Positions 8,609-17,390 of a stretch of DNA of 64,000 bases are shown piece by piece. The position numbers and the translations under genes are program-made. The stretch lies in NCBI RefSeq assembly GCF_015694405.1, contig NZ_JADQDB010000001.1, forward strand, positions 496,001 through 560,000. The letters are read 5' to 3'. This DNA comes from Pelagibacterium limicola (GTDB lineage: Bacteria > Pseudomonadota > Alphaproteobacteria > Rhizobiales > Devosiaceae). Numbering within the stretch: position 1 is the stretch's first letter; every line of letters begins with the position of its first letter. The notes under the pieces are model-generated. The model searched no databases. It saw only the letters and a program-made list of their open reading frames with translations, and was not told where the DNA came from.

Positions 8609-10507
8609 TTACTGTGCGGGTTCCACCTGGGTGAAAATATACCGCGAATTTGCCCAGTTGGTGACCGGGTTGGCATAGGGCCGTTCCACCGCATCCGGGA
8701 AACCGGTCCAGTACCGCTCGGAATATGCGGCGAACACATTGTACGACATCATCGGGATGAGCGGCATTTCCTCCACCATCAGCCGGGCGAACTCATGCCC
8801 AAGCGCAAGGTTTTCCGGCGTACCGAATTCCGTCACGCGGACCTCCTCTATGATGCGGTCGAGTTCGGGATGCTCGAAGCGCTGGAAATTGCGCGGCGAC
8901 TGCCGTTCACCCGGCTCCACGAGGAACTCCGAGTGCCAGCTGTCGAGGAAGAACGACAGGTCCGGATCGCCACCCCAGGACTCGATGGTCCATGCGGTGA
9001 GGGCATCGAAGTCGCCCAGGGGCATGGACGTCGGGAAGATCACGGGATCGACTTCGACATCCACCTGCACGCCAGCCTGGGTCCATTGCTGGGCGGCCAT
9101 CGTGCCGAACCGGTTGATTACGCCCGATTCGAACGTCTTGAGCGTAAAGGCGAACCGCTCGCCATTGGGCGTGTACCAATCGTTGCCCTGACGGGTGAAC
9201 CCGGCATCCTCGAGAAGCTCGGCGGCGGCTTCCAGGTTCTGACCCCACCAGCCGAAGCCGAACGCGCGGCGGATTTCGTTGGGATCGGTCGGCACCTGAT
9301 CACCGAACTGCGGACGAACCATCTCGGCAACCTGCAGCCCGATATCCGGATCGTAGGGCTTGATGACCGACGAGCCGGTGTCGAGTTCAAAATCGATGAG
9401 CCAATCCTGAAGCTGGGAATGGTAATCGTCCAGATGCGTTCCGGTGGGCGGGATGGCAATCGGCGACAAGGTCGCTGCCCCACGGTAGGAGGCCATAGAG
9501 ATCTGACGGGCATCCAGCATTAACGTAAGCGCCCACCGCACCCGGCGATCCGAGAACAGTTCATTCTGATTGTTGAGAATGATTGCCGGCAAGGTCGGGT
9601 CAGGATGCGCAAACGGGAACCCGGGGAACCAGCCCCGGGCCGTCTCGTCCTGCTGGACAAGGCTGAACATGGCTTCCGGCGTCAGATCGTGGATCATGTC
9701 CAGATTGCCGTTGACCATTTCGATCAGGCGATTGTCGATATTGGGGATCGAACGATAGATAATGTATTGCGGACCGGGTTCGCCGTACTGAGCCACCGAC
9801 GTGCGCTCCCAATCCTCTCGCTTCTCCCAGATATACCAAGCCCCGTTAGGGTCGTAGCTATTAAGCGTATAAGGCCCGAGGCCGACCGGCGGGTTGAAAT
9901 CAAATTCGGTGGGATTTTCGTGCTGCTCAAAGATGTGCTTGGGCATTATCCACGCCGCGTTCCAGCGCACGGCGAATGCAGAATGGAAGCGTGAGTTCGG
10001 CGCGTTGAGCTTGAACAGAACGGTGTGGTCGTCCACCGCCTCGACGCTGGCGACGTGGCGATTGAGGTTCGCACTGGCACCGAATGCGGAGTGCGCCTTC
10101 AGCGTTTCGACCGTGTAGACCACATCGGCGGCCGTAAACTCGACGCCGTCGGACCAGTAGAGGCCCTCTCGCAGTTTCACCGTCATTTCGGTGAAATCGT
10201 CATTATACGACCACGGCTCCGCGGCTAGTGAACTATAAAGCGAACCGTCGATCCCTGCATTGGGATCGATGTACCACAACGTGTCGGTGACAAGCTGATG
10301 AAGGCCGGTTGAGGTACCGCCGCCATGGCCCGCCACCCAGAGATTGAACCAGTCGGGATTGATCGCAGGGTTCTCGGGATTATGAACGATCATCGTCTGT
10401 TCCCGCGGAAATTCGGTGATCGGTGGCACGTCTTGAGCGACAGCGGGAACGCTTGCCATGAGGGCAAACAGTCCGGCCGACGCCAATAGCGTCTTCCACT
10501 TTTTCAT
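8609..10507 (-). CDS. ABC transporter solute-binding protein, family 5
   Basis: Periplasmic binding protein of the right-hand importer, 632 aa. The start is ATG 10507 (MKKWKTLL), preceded by GGGAGGAAGACT. A classical signal peptide runs to about residue 24 with a likely cut after AVA. The conserved family 5 region (YTVETLKAH, PKHIFEQH, VGLGPYTLNSY) follows. 632 aa is longer than typical peptide-binding proteins (about 530), closer to oligosaccharide-binding members of the family. With a GH51 arabinofuranosidase gene immediately upstream, an arabinose- or xylose-containing oligosaccharide is a reasonable ligand, not proven. Confidence 0.88.
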   Translation of the reverse strand: MKKWKTLLASAGLFALMASVPAVAQDVPPITEFPREQTMIVHNPENPAINPDWFNLWVAGHGGGTSTGLHQLVTDTLWYIDPNAGIDGSLYSSLAAEPWSYNDDFTEMTVKLREGLYWSDGVEFTAADVVYTVETLKAHSAFGASANLNRHVASVEAVDDHTVLFKLNAPNSRFHSAFAVRWNAAWIMPKHIFEQHENPTEFDFNPPVGLGPYTLNSYDPNGAWYIWEKREDWERTSVAQYGEPGPQYIIYRSIPNIDNRLIEMVNGNLDMIHDLTPEAMFSLVQQDETARGWFPGFPFAHPDPTLPAIILNNQNELFSDRRVRWALTLMLDARQISMASYRGAATLSPIAIPPTGTHLDDYHSQLQDWLIDFELDTGSSVIKPYDPDIGLQVAEMVRPQFGDQVPTDPNEIRRAFGFGWWGQNLEAAAELLEDAGFTRQGNDWYTPNGERFAFTLKTFESGVINRFGTMAAQQWTQAGVQVDVEVDPVIFPTSMPLGDFDALTAWTIESWGGDPDLSFFLDSWHSEFLVEPGERQSPRNFQRFEHPELDRIIEEVRVTEFGTPENLALGHEFARLMVEEMPLIPMMSYNVFAAYSERYWTGFPDAVERPYANPVTNWANSRYIFTQVEPAQ

Positions 10508-10561
10508 TAGTCTTCCTCCCAGTTTTGAGGGACGCACCTCACGCGTTCCCCTACTCCGATA

Positions 10562-10589
10562 ATGCTAATGCATCGCAATGCGATGTCAA
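10562..10589 (-). promoter_or_regulatory. Candidate promoter with overlapping dyad operator for the binding-protein operon
   Basis: On the minus strand TTGACA (10589-10584) and TAGCAT (10567-10562) are spaced by 16 bases. The spacer is almost filled by the dyad CATCGCA-A-TGCGATG (10571-10585). A repressor bound there would cover the promoter. The minus-10 match is only 4 of 6, so this is a candidate. The region 10508-10671 holds no gene. Confidence 0.4.
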
Positions 10590-10671
10590 CGCATTATATG
10601 ATATGAACCCGAATTTTTGATAGTTAGTACGAAACGGGCCGAGAGCGCGAAGCACCAGAGCCCGCTGGCGC

Positions 10672-12180
10672 TTATCCCAATCGGATCATCTGATAGGAAT
10701 ACGGCGGTGCGCTGACATTCAGCACGCCGCTCGCCACGGCTGCACCGGTCCCGTCCCGGGGTTTCACATTGTCCATGTTACCCCCGGTGTTGGTCGCTTC
10801 GAGATCGTCGTGCGTCATGATCTTATGCTCGATGACCTTGAGATCATCAAAGCCGTCTAGGCGGGCACTGATGTCAATCGCCTCGCTCGGATGGCGGTTG
10901 ACAACAAAGAGCGTCACCGTCCCTGCGTCCGGATCGTGGACCGCCGAGGCGTCGAGGTAGGGCACGTCGCCGAACTTGTCCACATCGTAGGAAGGACTGT
11001 CCACCCTGAGGTCGAGGGCTGTGCCGCGGCCATAGACCGAAGCATAGTAGTAGGGGTAGTAAATCGTCTGGCGCCAGGCAGGGCCGCCCTTTTCCGTCAT
11101 GATTGGTGCGATAACGTTCACGAGCTGGGCGATGCAGCCGATTTTGACCACGTCCGAACGCCGGATAAAGGTGTTGAGGATCAGACCGACCTGCAACACG
11201 TCCTCGAAATTATAGACATCCTCGAGCAATGCGGGGGCGTGAGGCCAACCATCGTTGCCGTCGAGAATTGCCCGATCCTGCTGGTTGGAGTGGTACCAGA
11301 CGTTCCATTCGTCGAACGAGATATAGACGTTCTTGTCCGAGCGCTTCTTGGCTTTGACGAATTCGATGACGCCTTTGACGGTGCCGATATACTCATCGAG
11401 CCGGTGGCTGAGGGCAAGGTAGCTGGCCGTGTCCTTCTCCCGATTGGCGAAATACATGTGCAGCGAAATGTAGTCGACCACGTCGTAGGTATGCTCGAGT
11501 ACGGTGGCTTCCCACTGCGGATAGGTCGGCATGAACGAGTGCGACGAACCACACACGACCAGCTCAAGCGACTTGTCGAACGCACGGATCGCCTTGGCGG
11601 TCTCGGCGGCGAGCTTTCCATATTCGTCGGCATCCTTGTGGCCGATTTGCCAGGGGCCATCCATTTCATTGCCCAAGCACCAGAGCTTGACATTCCAGGG
11701 CGCCTCGCGCCCGTTCTTCTTGCGCAGATCGCTCCAGTAGCTACCACCCGGATGATTCACGTATTCGACGAAATTGCGCGCCGCATCGAGCCCGCGTGAG
11801 CCCAGGTTCACCGCAAGCATCATCTCGGTACCGACGGCATCGCACCAGTCGGCGAATTCATGAATGCCGACCGCGTTGCTTTCCGAAGTATGCCAGGCCA
11901 GATCGAGCCGCACCGGCCGCTCTTCTTTCGGGCCGATACCATCCTCCCAGTTATACGCCGATACGAAATTGCCGCCGGGGTAGCGCACTACTGGGACATT
12001 GAGCTCCCGGACAAGATCAATCACATCGCCGCGCATGCCGTTTTCATCCGCTGTCGGATGATCCGGCTCGTAAATACCTGAGTAGATCGCACGCCCAAGA
12101 TGCTCGAGGAACGCCCCATAGAGGCGGTCATCGATCCTCGATATGGTGAAGCTCTTATGTCCCGTGATCGTCGCTTTCAT
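10672..12180 (-). CDS. Alpha-L-arabinofuranosidase, GH51
   Basis: Releases terminal arabinofuranose from arabinan, arabinoxylan or derived oligosaccharides. 502 aa from ATG 12180, which has a GTGGAGGGG ribosome site; the 39 upstream in-frame codons are rejected. The catalytic acid/base Glu lies in WCLGNEMDGPW and the nucleophile Glu in YISFDEWNVWY, both as in the retaining GH51 family. The conserved RYPGGNFVSAYNW is near residue 70. The C-terminal beta-sandwich (about 390-502) is complete. No signal peptide is present, so it acts in the cytoplasm on imported oligosaccharides, which fits the adjacent family 5 importer. Confidence 0.95.
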   Translation of the reverse strand: MKATITGHKSFTISRIDDRLYGAFLEHLGRAIYSGIYEPDHPTADENGMRGDVIDLVRELNVPVVRYPGGNFVSAYNWEDGIGPKEERPVRLDLAWHTSESNAVGIHEFADWCDAVGTEMMLAVNLGSRGLDAARNFVEYVNHPGGSYWSDLRKKNGREAPWNVKLWCLGNEMDGPWQIGHKDADEYGKLAAETAKAIRAFDKSLELVVCGSSHSFMPTYPQWEATVLEHTYDVVDYISLHMYFANREKDTASYLALSHRLDEYIGTVKGVIEFVKAKKRSDKNVYISFDEWNVWYHSNQQDRAILDGNDGWPHAPALLEDVYNFEDVLQVGLILNTFIRRSDVVKIGCIAQLVNVIAPIMTEKGGPAWRQTIYYPYYYASVYGRGTALDLRVDSPSYDVDKFGDVPYLDASAVHDPDAGTVTLFVVNRHPSEAIDISARLDGFDDLKVIEHKIMTHDDLEATNTGGNMDNVKPRDGTGAAVASGVLNVSAPPYSYQMIRLG

Positions 12181-12199
12181 GACCCCTCCACATTTCCTA

Positions 12200-12225
12200 C
12201 CGAATTTCGGATTTATACCGGAATT
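12200..12225. promoter_or_regulatory. Dyad and CGGAATT element upstream of the arabinofuranosidase gene
   Basis: CCGAA-T-TTCGG (12200-12210) is followed by TACCGGAATT (12216-12225). The second element resembles TACCAGGAATT at 13345-13355 and the minus-strand reading of the dyad at 13306-13320. They may be binding sites of the ArsR-type regulator encoded between them. Inference from shared words only. Confidence 0.3.
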
Positions 12226-12317
12226 GATGATTGAAACATCGGACCTTGTCAATGCGCCGTGGCGGCGTCGGGCCAAAAAACGCCGAATGGAGCGCAATGG
12301 CGCCCGCCGGCAGACCG

Positions 12318-13244
12318 TCAGGCCTGGTAGATCCGCATCACGATGTCCTGGTCGTAATTGCCGAAACCTCGACCGAATATATTGATGCCGCCAGGGTGAA
12401 TGGAGTCGTCCTTGATCCCGACCCGCATGCGGATGGAATGATGCGCGGCGATATCGAGGCTTTTGAGCGTCACGTCCGACATTTTGAGCCCATCGACGTA
12501 ACTACCCGTATTGTCGACTTTGAAGCTCTTGAGCTTGCCGTACTGCGAGCCCTTGAGCTTCCACCAGTCCGGCGTGTAGACGCCACGCTTGTCCCCGTAA
12601 TCTCCGGGCGACGTCCATGTACCGATTTCGGTGCCATTGACCCAGATGGTAATGTCAGAGGGCCAATCCGCGCTGGTACCAGGCACCTCCGAGGACAGCT
12701 CCATCGAAAATTCGACGGCCTTTGCCGTGCCGTTGGCAAGCTTGGTGTTGTTGGGGAACTGGTATTCCACATGCCCGCGCGTGAACCAGATCAATGCGGC
12801 GCGCATGCGATTGGGATCGAGAAACGTGTCCGGCACGTCCAGCAAACCTACAATACCGTCAGGCGTGCACAAGCCGCACGGCGCGGTAACATCGCAACTG
12901 GTATAAAGTCCCAGGGGCATCGACACCTCGATATGCCCGCCCTTGACCTTGGCGATGTCCTCCTTGAATGCGACGAGCACTTCATCGAAGGCGGAATGGC
13001 ATATTTTCTGATTACCCTTGCGAGCCTTCTGGACTTCCGAGCGGACCAGGCCCGCTTCTTCCAGAATCTGGACATTTGAGGAAACCGTCGATTGTGGCAA
13101 ATCGAGGACTCCCGCGATGTCGTTGACGTTCTGCGCCCCTTTTTCGTGCAGGAGCTTGAGGATACGCACACGAACGGGTGACGCCAGCCCCTTCAGTACC
13201 GCCATTCCCTCCTCAGGATCTACGACTAGAAAATTTCTTGCCAT
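12318..13244 (-). CDS. ArsR-type winged-helix regulator fused to a large C-terminal domain
   Basis: 308 aa from ATG 13244; a GTG at 13286 could add 14 residues. Residues 10-85 form an ArsR-like winged helix (ASPVRVRILKLLHEKG, then recognition helix LPQSTVSSNVQILEEAGLV). ArsR proteins are normally about 100 aa; here about 200 further residues follow. They begin with a Cys cluster (CDVTAPCGLC, about residues 117-126) and continue as an aromatic, strand-rich region (WVNGTEIGTW, DWWKLKGSQYG) like a carbohydrate-binding beta-sandwich. Lying between the arabinofuranosidase and a sugar ABC operon, it probably senses a sugar and controls both. The ligand is unknown. Confidence 0.75.
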   Translation of the reverse strand: MARNFLVVDPEEGMAVLKGLASPVRVRILKLLHEKGAQNVNDIAGVLDLPQSTVSSNVQILEEAGLVRSEVQKARKGNQKICHSAFDEVLVAFKEDIAKVKGGHIEVSMPLGLYTSCDVTAPCGLCTPDGIVGLLDVPDTFLDPNRMRAALIWFTRGHVEYQFPNNTKLANGTAKAVEFSMELSSEVPGTSADWPSDITIWVNGTEIGTWTSPGDYGDKRGVYTPDWWKLKGSQYGKLKSFKVDNTGSYVDGLKMSDVTLKSLDIAAHHSIRMRVGIKDDSIHPGGINIFGRGFGNYDQDIVMRIYQA

Positions 13245-13305
13245 TAAAAACTCGGCGGCCCTCTCCGCTAATTTCTGCCCAAGCACAGCACCAGAACGAG
13301 CATGT

Positions 13306-13355
13306 ATCAGAATTCCTGATGGAATCCAGCCGTCGGATCGAAATTACCAGGAATT
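13306..13355. promoter_or_regulatory. Operator-like elements in the ArsR / ABC divergent region
   Basis: ATCAG-AATTC-CTGAT (13306-13320) is a dyad. TACCAGGAATT (13345-13355) repeats its CAGGAATT half. Both lie between the minus-strand regulator and the plus-strand permease. A possible promoter for the plus-strand operon follows (TTGACG at 13428-13433, then an AT-rich stretch ending TTTATAAG at 13460, spacing not ideal). Confidence 0.35.
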
Positions 13356-13507
13356 AGCTCTCCCGCCACCCGCCCGGCCAAGCTCCAGGCCGGTACATTC
13401 CTAAAATTATTAGTCATAAAAAACGAGTTGACGATAATATTAGCAATTGCTTTTTATAAGTAAGGTGCTGGCACTTTCGGGCGCCGGAGCCAAAGGGGAG
13501 GAAGTTT

Positions 13508-14554
13508 GTGCGATTAAAATTCGCTTGGAACGCGGGCGTTGCAACCTCGGTCGCGTCCGGGAAAGAACCCGTAACGGGGTTGTCTCTGTGGCTTCGCCTG
13601 CTGGGCGCCGGGCCAATTGTGATCCTGCTGTTGCTCATAGGCGTCCTGGCGCTGAGCGTTCCGATGTTCTTCACCCCCCGGAACCTGTCCAATATTCTGG
13701 CTCAGACGGCGGTAATTGCCGTGGTTGCACTCGGTCAGCACCTGGTGATCCTGACGCGCGGCATTGACCTTTCGGTCGGCTCAAACCTTGCGCTGGCCAC
13801 CGTGCTCGGCGCGCTCATGTTCCGGGTCAACGACAATGCGTTCGTTGTCATGGCGACCATGCTGGCGGCCGGAGGTGCCGTCGGAGCGATCAACGGTCTC
13901 GTCTACGTCTACGGCCGATTGCCCCACCCTTTCATCATCACCCTGGCAACCCTCTCGATCGCGCGGGGACTGGCTCTCGAATTGTCCATCGGACACACGA
14001 CCATGCGGGGGATGCCCGAAACCATCGCGGTTATAGGCGGCGGCACCACCTACGGAATTCCCAATTCCTTCTTTGTGGTGGCAGGCGTTGCTACGCTGCT
14101 CTTCGTTGTCGCCAAAACGATGGTTTGGGGCCGCTGGATTTATGCCGTGGGCGGACAGCCTGACGCCGCACGGCGCATGGGAATTCCGGTCAACGGCGTC
14201 ATCGTGTCTACCTATGTCATCGCTGGTCTCTGTGCCGGCGTGGGCGCAGTACTGCTTGCGGGGCGCACCGAGGCGGGGTCGCCTCTTTACGGCAATCTTC
14301 TTGAACTCGATACCATCGCCGCGGTCATCATCGGCGGCGCCAGTTTCCTCGGCGGCCGGGGTCATATCGGGCACGCGCTTGTTGGAGCGGTGATGATCGG
14401 CGTCATTCGTAACGCACTCAACCTCCTTAACGTAAACGCCTATTACCAACTGATCGCCATCGGCGTGATCATCGTCCTCGCCGTGCAATCCGATGTCCTG
14501 CGCAACCATCTTGAAGGCCGGATGCGTGTCCTGCAGGCAGCGAGGGTGCAATGA
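13508..14554 (+). CDS. Sugar ABC transporter permease, RbsC/FrcC family
   Basis: 348-aa inner-membrane permease of a CUT2-type monosaccharide importer, with about nine to ten hydrophobic segments. Family motifs are seen: [17 protein letters not shown] (about residues 78-94) and the C-terminal GGASFLGGRGHIGHALVGA. It starts with GTG 13508 placed 5 bases after an excellent GGGGAGGAA ribosome site. The stop overlaps the ATPase start at 14551 (ATGA). Order permease-ATPase-binding protein is as in frc-type operons reversed. Confidence 0.9.
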   Translation: MRLKFAWNAGVATSVASGKEPVTGLSLWLRLLGAGPIVILLLLIGVLALSVPMFFTPRNLSNILAQTAVIAVVALGQHLVILTRGIDLSVGSNLALATVLGALMFRVNDNAFVVMATMLAAGGAVGAINGLVYVYGRLPHPFIITLATLSIARGLALELSIGHTTMRGMPETIAVIGGGTTYGIPNSFFVVAGVATLLFVVAKTMVWGRWIYAVGGQPDAARRMGIPVNGVIVSTYVIAGLCAGVGAVLLAGRTEAGSPLYGNLLELDTIAAVIIGGASFLGGRGHIGHALVGAVMIGVIRNALNLLNVNAYYQLIAIGVIIVLAVQSDVLRNHLEGRMRVLQAARVQ

Positions 14555-15309
14555 CCGCGAGCCTCCCACCCGTTCTGGAAGTCCGCGCCGCCCACAAGCG
14601 CTTCGGCGCGGTCCATGCCCTCAAGGGTGTCGGGCTCAAGGCATACCGCAATGAGGTTCTCGCGCTACTCGGCGACAATGGCGCAGGCAAGTCGACGCTC
14701 ATCAAATGCATCAGCGGCGTCCACGAGATCGACGAAGGGGAGATTCTCATCGACGGCCAGCCGGTCGCGCTCCACTCGCCGGCGGCGGCGCGCAGCGCAG
14801 GGATCGAGACCGTCTATCAGGATCTCGCCTTGTTCGACAATCTGACGCCAGCGCAGAACTTCTTCTGTGGCCGGGAAATTGCCGGCCCATCATGGCTTCC
14901 GAAAGGACTCCAGTTTCTGCGCACCCGCCAGATGGACAAGGACGCGGCGGCCGTCATCGAGCGGCTCAAGGTGAAGCTGCCGAAATTCGACGCGCAGGTG
15001 GCACTCATGTCCGGCGGTCAGCGCCAGGCGATTGCGGTAGCGCGCGCCACTGTCTTTGCCCGCAAGCTCGTCATTCTGGACGAACCCACTGCAGCGCTTG
15101 GCCTGCGGGAATCGCGCAAGGTGCTCGATCTCGTGGACCAACTCCGCGATGAAGGAAACGCCGTAATTCTCATCACACACAACATGGAACACGTCGTCGA
15201 TCTTGCCGACCGCGCAATCGTGCTGCGCCAAGGGCACAAAGTCGGCGAACTCAGACCCGATCGCTCCAATCAGAAAGAGATGGTGAGCATGATCATGGGA
15301 GCTGAGTGA
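14551..15309 (+). CDS. Sugar ABC transporter ATP-binding protein, single-domain FrcA type
   Basis: 252 aa, a single ATPase domain rather than the two found in RbsA. Walker A GDNGAGKST, signature MSGGQRQA and Walker B LVILDEPTAALG. The final Gly in place of the usual Asp of the D-loop is normal for FrcA-like proteins. It overlaps the permease gene by 4 bases. It would homodimerise under the permease dimer. Confidence 0.9.
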   Translation: MTASLPPVLEVRAAHKRFGAVHALKGVGLKAYRNEVLALLGDNGAGKSTLIKCISGVHEIDEGEILIDGQPVALHSPAAARSAGIETVYQDLALFDNLTPAQNFFCGREIAGPSWLPKGLQFLRTRQMDKDAAAVIERLKVKLPKFDAQVALMSGGQRQAIAVARATVFARKLVILDEPTAALGLRESRKVLDLVDQLRDEGNAVILITHNMEHVVDLADRAIVLRQGHKVGELRPDRSNQKEMVSMIMGAE

Positions 15310-15386
15310 CAGAAGATTTGCTGCCGGGATCGCCGCCAGCAAATTCGAGGCCGTCCGATGACGGCCGACACAAGGGAGGACTTTAT

Positions 15387-16301
15387 ATGAAATTGCTTAA
15401 ATTGCTGGGGGGGCTGGCCATCGCGGCCATAGTCTCAGCCCCTGCATTGGCAGCGGACGTGAAACTCGGCTTCATAACCAAGTTTCCGGTGCCGTTTTTC
15501 GGGACCATGGAGCAGGCCGCGAAGGACTATGCCGCGTCAAATCCCGGGGTCGAGATTGTTTTCGGCCAGGGTCAGTCCGCCACCGACATCGAAGGGCAGA
15601 TCGCGCTCATTGAATCGATGGTCACCCAAGGCGTCCAGGGCATTGCCATAACGCCCGTCGATCCGACCGTAGCGCCCGCTCTTGACCGCGCCATCGAGGC
15701 GGGCGTCAAGGTGGTGCTGATGGACAACAGCATCCCAGGCTGGGAAAATGCTACAGCCCTTGCGACCACCGACAACTACAATGCTGGCACCATCGCCGGC
15801 GCCTACCTCAAATCGGTGCTTCAGCCCGGTGACACGCTCGGCATTCTTGAAGGCGTTCCTGGCGTTCCTGCGCTGGATGATCGCGTAAACGGCATGCTCG
15901 ATGGCCTGGACGGGCTGGAAGTTCAGATTGTCGGCCGCAATGCGACCAACTGCACCGAGGAACTTGGCCTGTCGGTCGCAGAAGACCTGCTCACCGCCAA
16001 TCCGGACCTCAAGGCCATTTATGCGGCGTGCGGGCCTCCGGCCGTCGGCGCCGCACAAGCGATCAAGAACGCCGGCATTGCCAATGATGCCATCGTTCTG
16101 GTCGGGTTCGACGCCTGCTGTGGCGAACTCGAAAAGATCGCCGAAGGCGTCGAGGACGCTACAGTTGCCCAGTTCCCTTATAAGATGGCTGAACTGGGCG
16201 TGGACGCTCTCGTCCGCGCGCTCGGTGGCGAAGACGTACCTTCGCTGATCGATTCCGGCGCGGCATTGGTGACTGCGGAGAACGCCGCAGAGTTCCAATA
16301 A
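15387..16301 (+). CDS. Sugar ABC transporter periplasmic binding protein, RbsB/FrcB type
   Basis: 304 aa from ATG 15387, which has a GGGAGGA site 6 bases upstream; an in-frame earlier start at 15306 is rejected. A signal peptide (MKLLKLLGGLAIA...PALAA) ends near residue 22. The mature protein has the two-lobed family pattern: KLGFITKFPVPFFGTM, GIAITPVDPTVAPALDRA, VVLMDN, and the second lobe IYAACGPPAVGAAQAI. A monosaccharide such as arabinose, fructose or ribose is expected; the regulator and arabinofuranosidase nearby favour a pentose. Confidence 0.9.
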   Translation: MKLLKLLGGLAIAAIVSAPALAADVKLGFITKFPVPFFGTMEQAAKDYAASNPGVEIVFGQGQSATDIEGQIALIESMVTQGVQGIAITPVDPTVAPALDRAIEAGVKVVLMDNSIPGWENATALATTDNYNAGTIAGAYLKSVLQPGDTLGILEGVPGVPALDDRVNGMLDGLDGLEVQIVGRNATNCTEELGLSVAEDLLTANPDLKAIYAACGPPAVGAAQAIKNAGIANDAIVLVGFDACCGELEKIAEGVEDATVAQFPYKMAELGVDALVRALGGEDVPSLIDSGAALVTAENAAEFQ

Positions 16302-16313
16302 GCCGTTATCTTC

Positions 16314-16340
16314 GAGGACCGGCGCACTGCGCCGGTCCTC
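16314..16340 (+). terminator. Strong stem-loop after the sugar-binding-protein gene
   Basis: Perfect 12-bp inverted repeat GAGGACCGGCGC / GCGCCGGTCCTC with a 3-base loop, 12 bases after the stop codon. There is no T-tract, but it is the end of this operon and the next gene is on the other strand. It probably protects the transcript end or terminates it; it could serve both strands. Confidence 0.6.
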
Positions 16341-16388
16341 ACGACAAGGACGGGTTAGCGGTAATCCGCAAGGAACTCTTGACAGCTT

Positions 16389-17294
16389 TTACTTGTCGGA
16401 TGCGGAGGCGACATTGGTCGCCAGCAAAAGCGTACGCCTAGCCGATGCCAGATGCCTGCGGCAGGCCGATTTGATCTTGCGTGGGTCCTGCTGCTTGAGC
16501 GCTTCGATGTATTCGAGGTGTTCGAGGATCGCCGCTTCGTTGCGTTGACGCTCGTCTTTCTTGTTCCATTGATAGTGATAGTGAAACACGAAGGCGATGA
16601 CATCGTAGAAATCGTCGATGAAGCGGTTTGGCTGGGCCCTGTTGATGAGGCGGTGAAACCGGTTGTCAAGATCGGAGAAATCGTGAAATCGGCAGTCGAT
16701 ATCGGCGAGCAAATGCCTGTGTTCGGCCTCGATCATGTCGAGATCGGCCCATGCCGGATCCTCGGGAGCGAGCGCGGCAAAAGCCACCGCTGAACGCAGT
16801 TCGAAAAGCTCACGGATATCGAAAAGTTCGGTGGCGAATTCCCGCGTAAAGCCCATGAACCGCCAGCCGGAATTGGGGCGTTTCTCTATAAGACCGAACC
16901 GCTTGAAACGGTTGAGAAACTCCCGCACGCCGTTGGTGCCGACGCCGAACTGGCGCGCCAACTCGAGTTCGTTGATCTGAAATCCGGCGCGCGCGTCGCC
17001 CCGCAATATCCACTCAAAGAACTGCCTTTCGACCTGTTCGGCGGCCGAACGCGTCTCGGTCTCGGGAAATCGGGCTTCGGGTGGCGGAACTTTCGCAACG
17101 ATGCGATGCAGGCCGGAATCGTCGAGAAATCCATCCTCGGATAGACGGGAAATGACCTTGCGCACCGTAGTGCGGCTTACCCCCAGTTCCGCCGACATCG
17201 CATTTTCCGAGGGGAGCGGGTTGCCGGCGCCGATCCGTGCAAGCCACGCAATCGTCGAATTGAAGGTCTGCTTGTAAACGGTATCGGATTTCAT
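16389..17294 (-). CDS. GntR/FadR-type regulator with two winged helices
   Basis: 301 aa. Residues about 25-60 read as a first GntR winged helix (LPSENAMSAELGVSRTTVRK), which is followed by a linker and by a second one at about 100-145 (INELELARQFGVGTNGVREF). Then comes an all-helical FCD-like sensor domain (about 150-285) with its Asp/His-rich metal-site candidates (FHDFSDLDNRFHRLI). Standard FadR-family proteins have one DNA-binding domain and are about 230 aa. It lies downstream of the ABC operon 21549-17391 on the same strand, with 96 bases between, and probably controls it. Confidence 0.8.
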   Translation of the reverse strand: MKSDTVYKQTFNSTIAWLARIGAGNPLPSENAMSAELGVSRTTVRKVISRLSEDGFLDDSGLHRIVAKVPPPEARFPETETRSAAEQVERQFFEWILRGDARAGFQINELELARQFGVGTNGVREFLNRFKRFGLIEKRPNSGWRFMGFTREFATELFDIRELFELRSAVAFAALAPEDPAWADLDMIEAEHRHLLADIDCRFHDFSDLDNRFHRLINRAQPNRFIDDFYDVIAFVFHYHYQWNKKDERQRNEAAILEHLEYIEALKQQDPRKIKSACRRHLASARRTLLLATNVASASDK

Positions 17295-17390
17295 CCATCC
17301 CCGCCTGATCTATTCTGTCCGGTGCCGGCCAGGAACCGACGGCAGGCGATGAAGCCCACGCCGAATGGGCCTATAATATAGATCAGCCTC

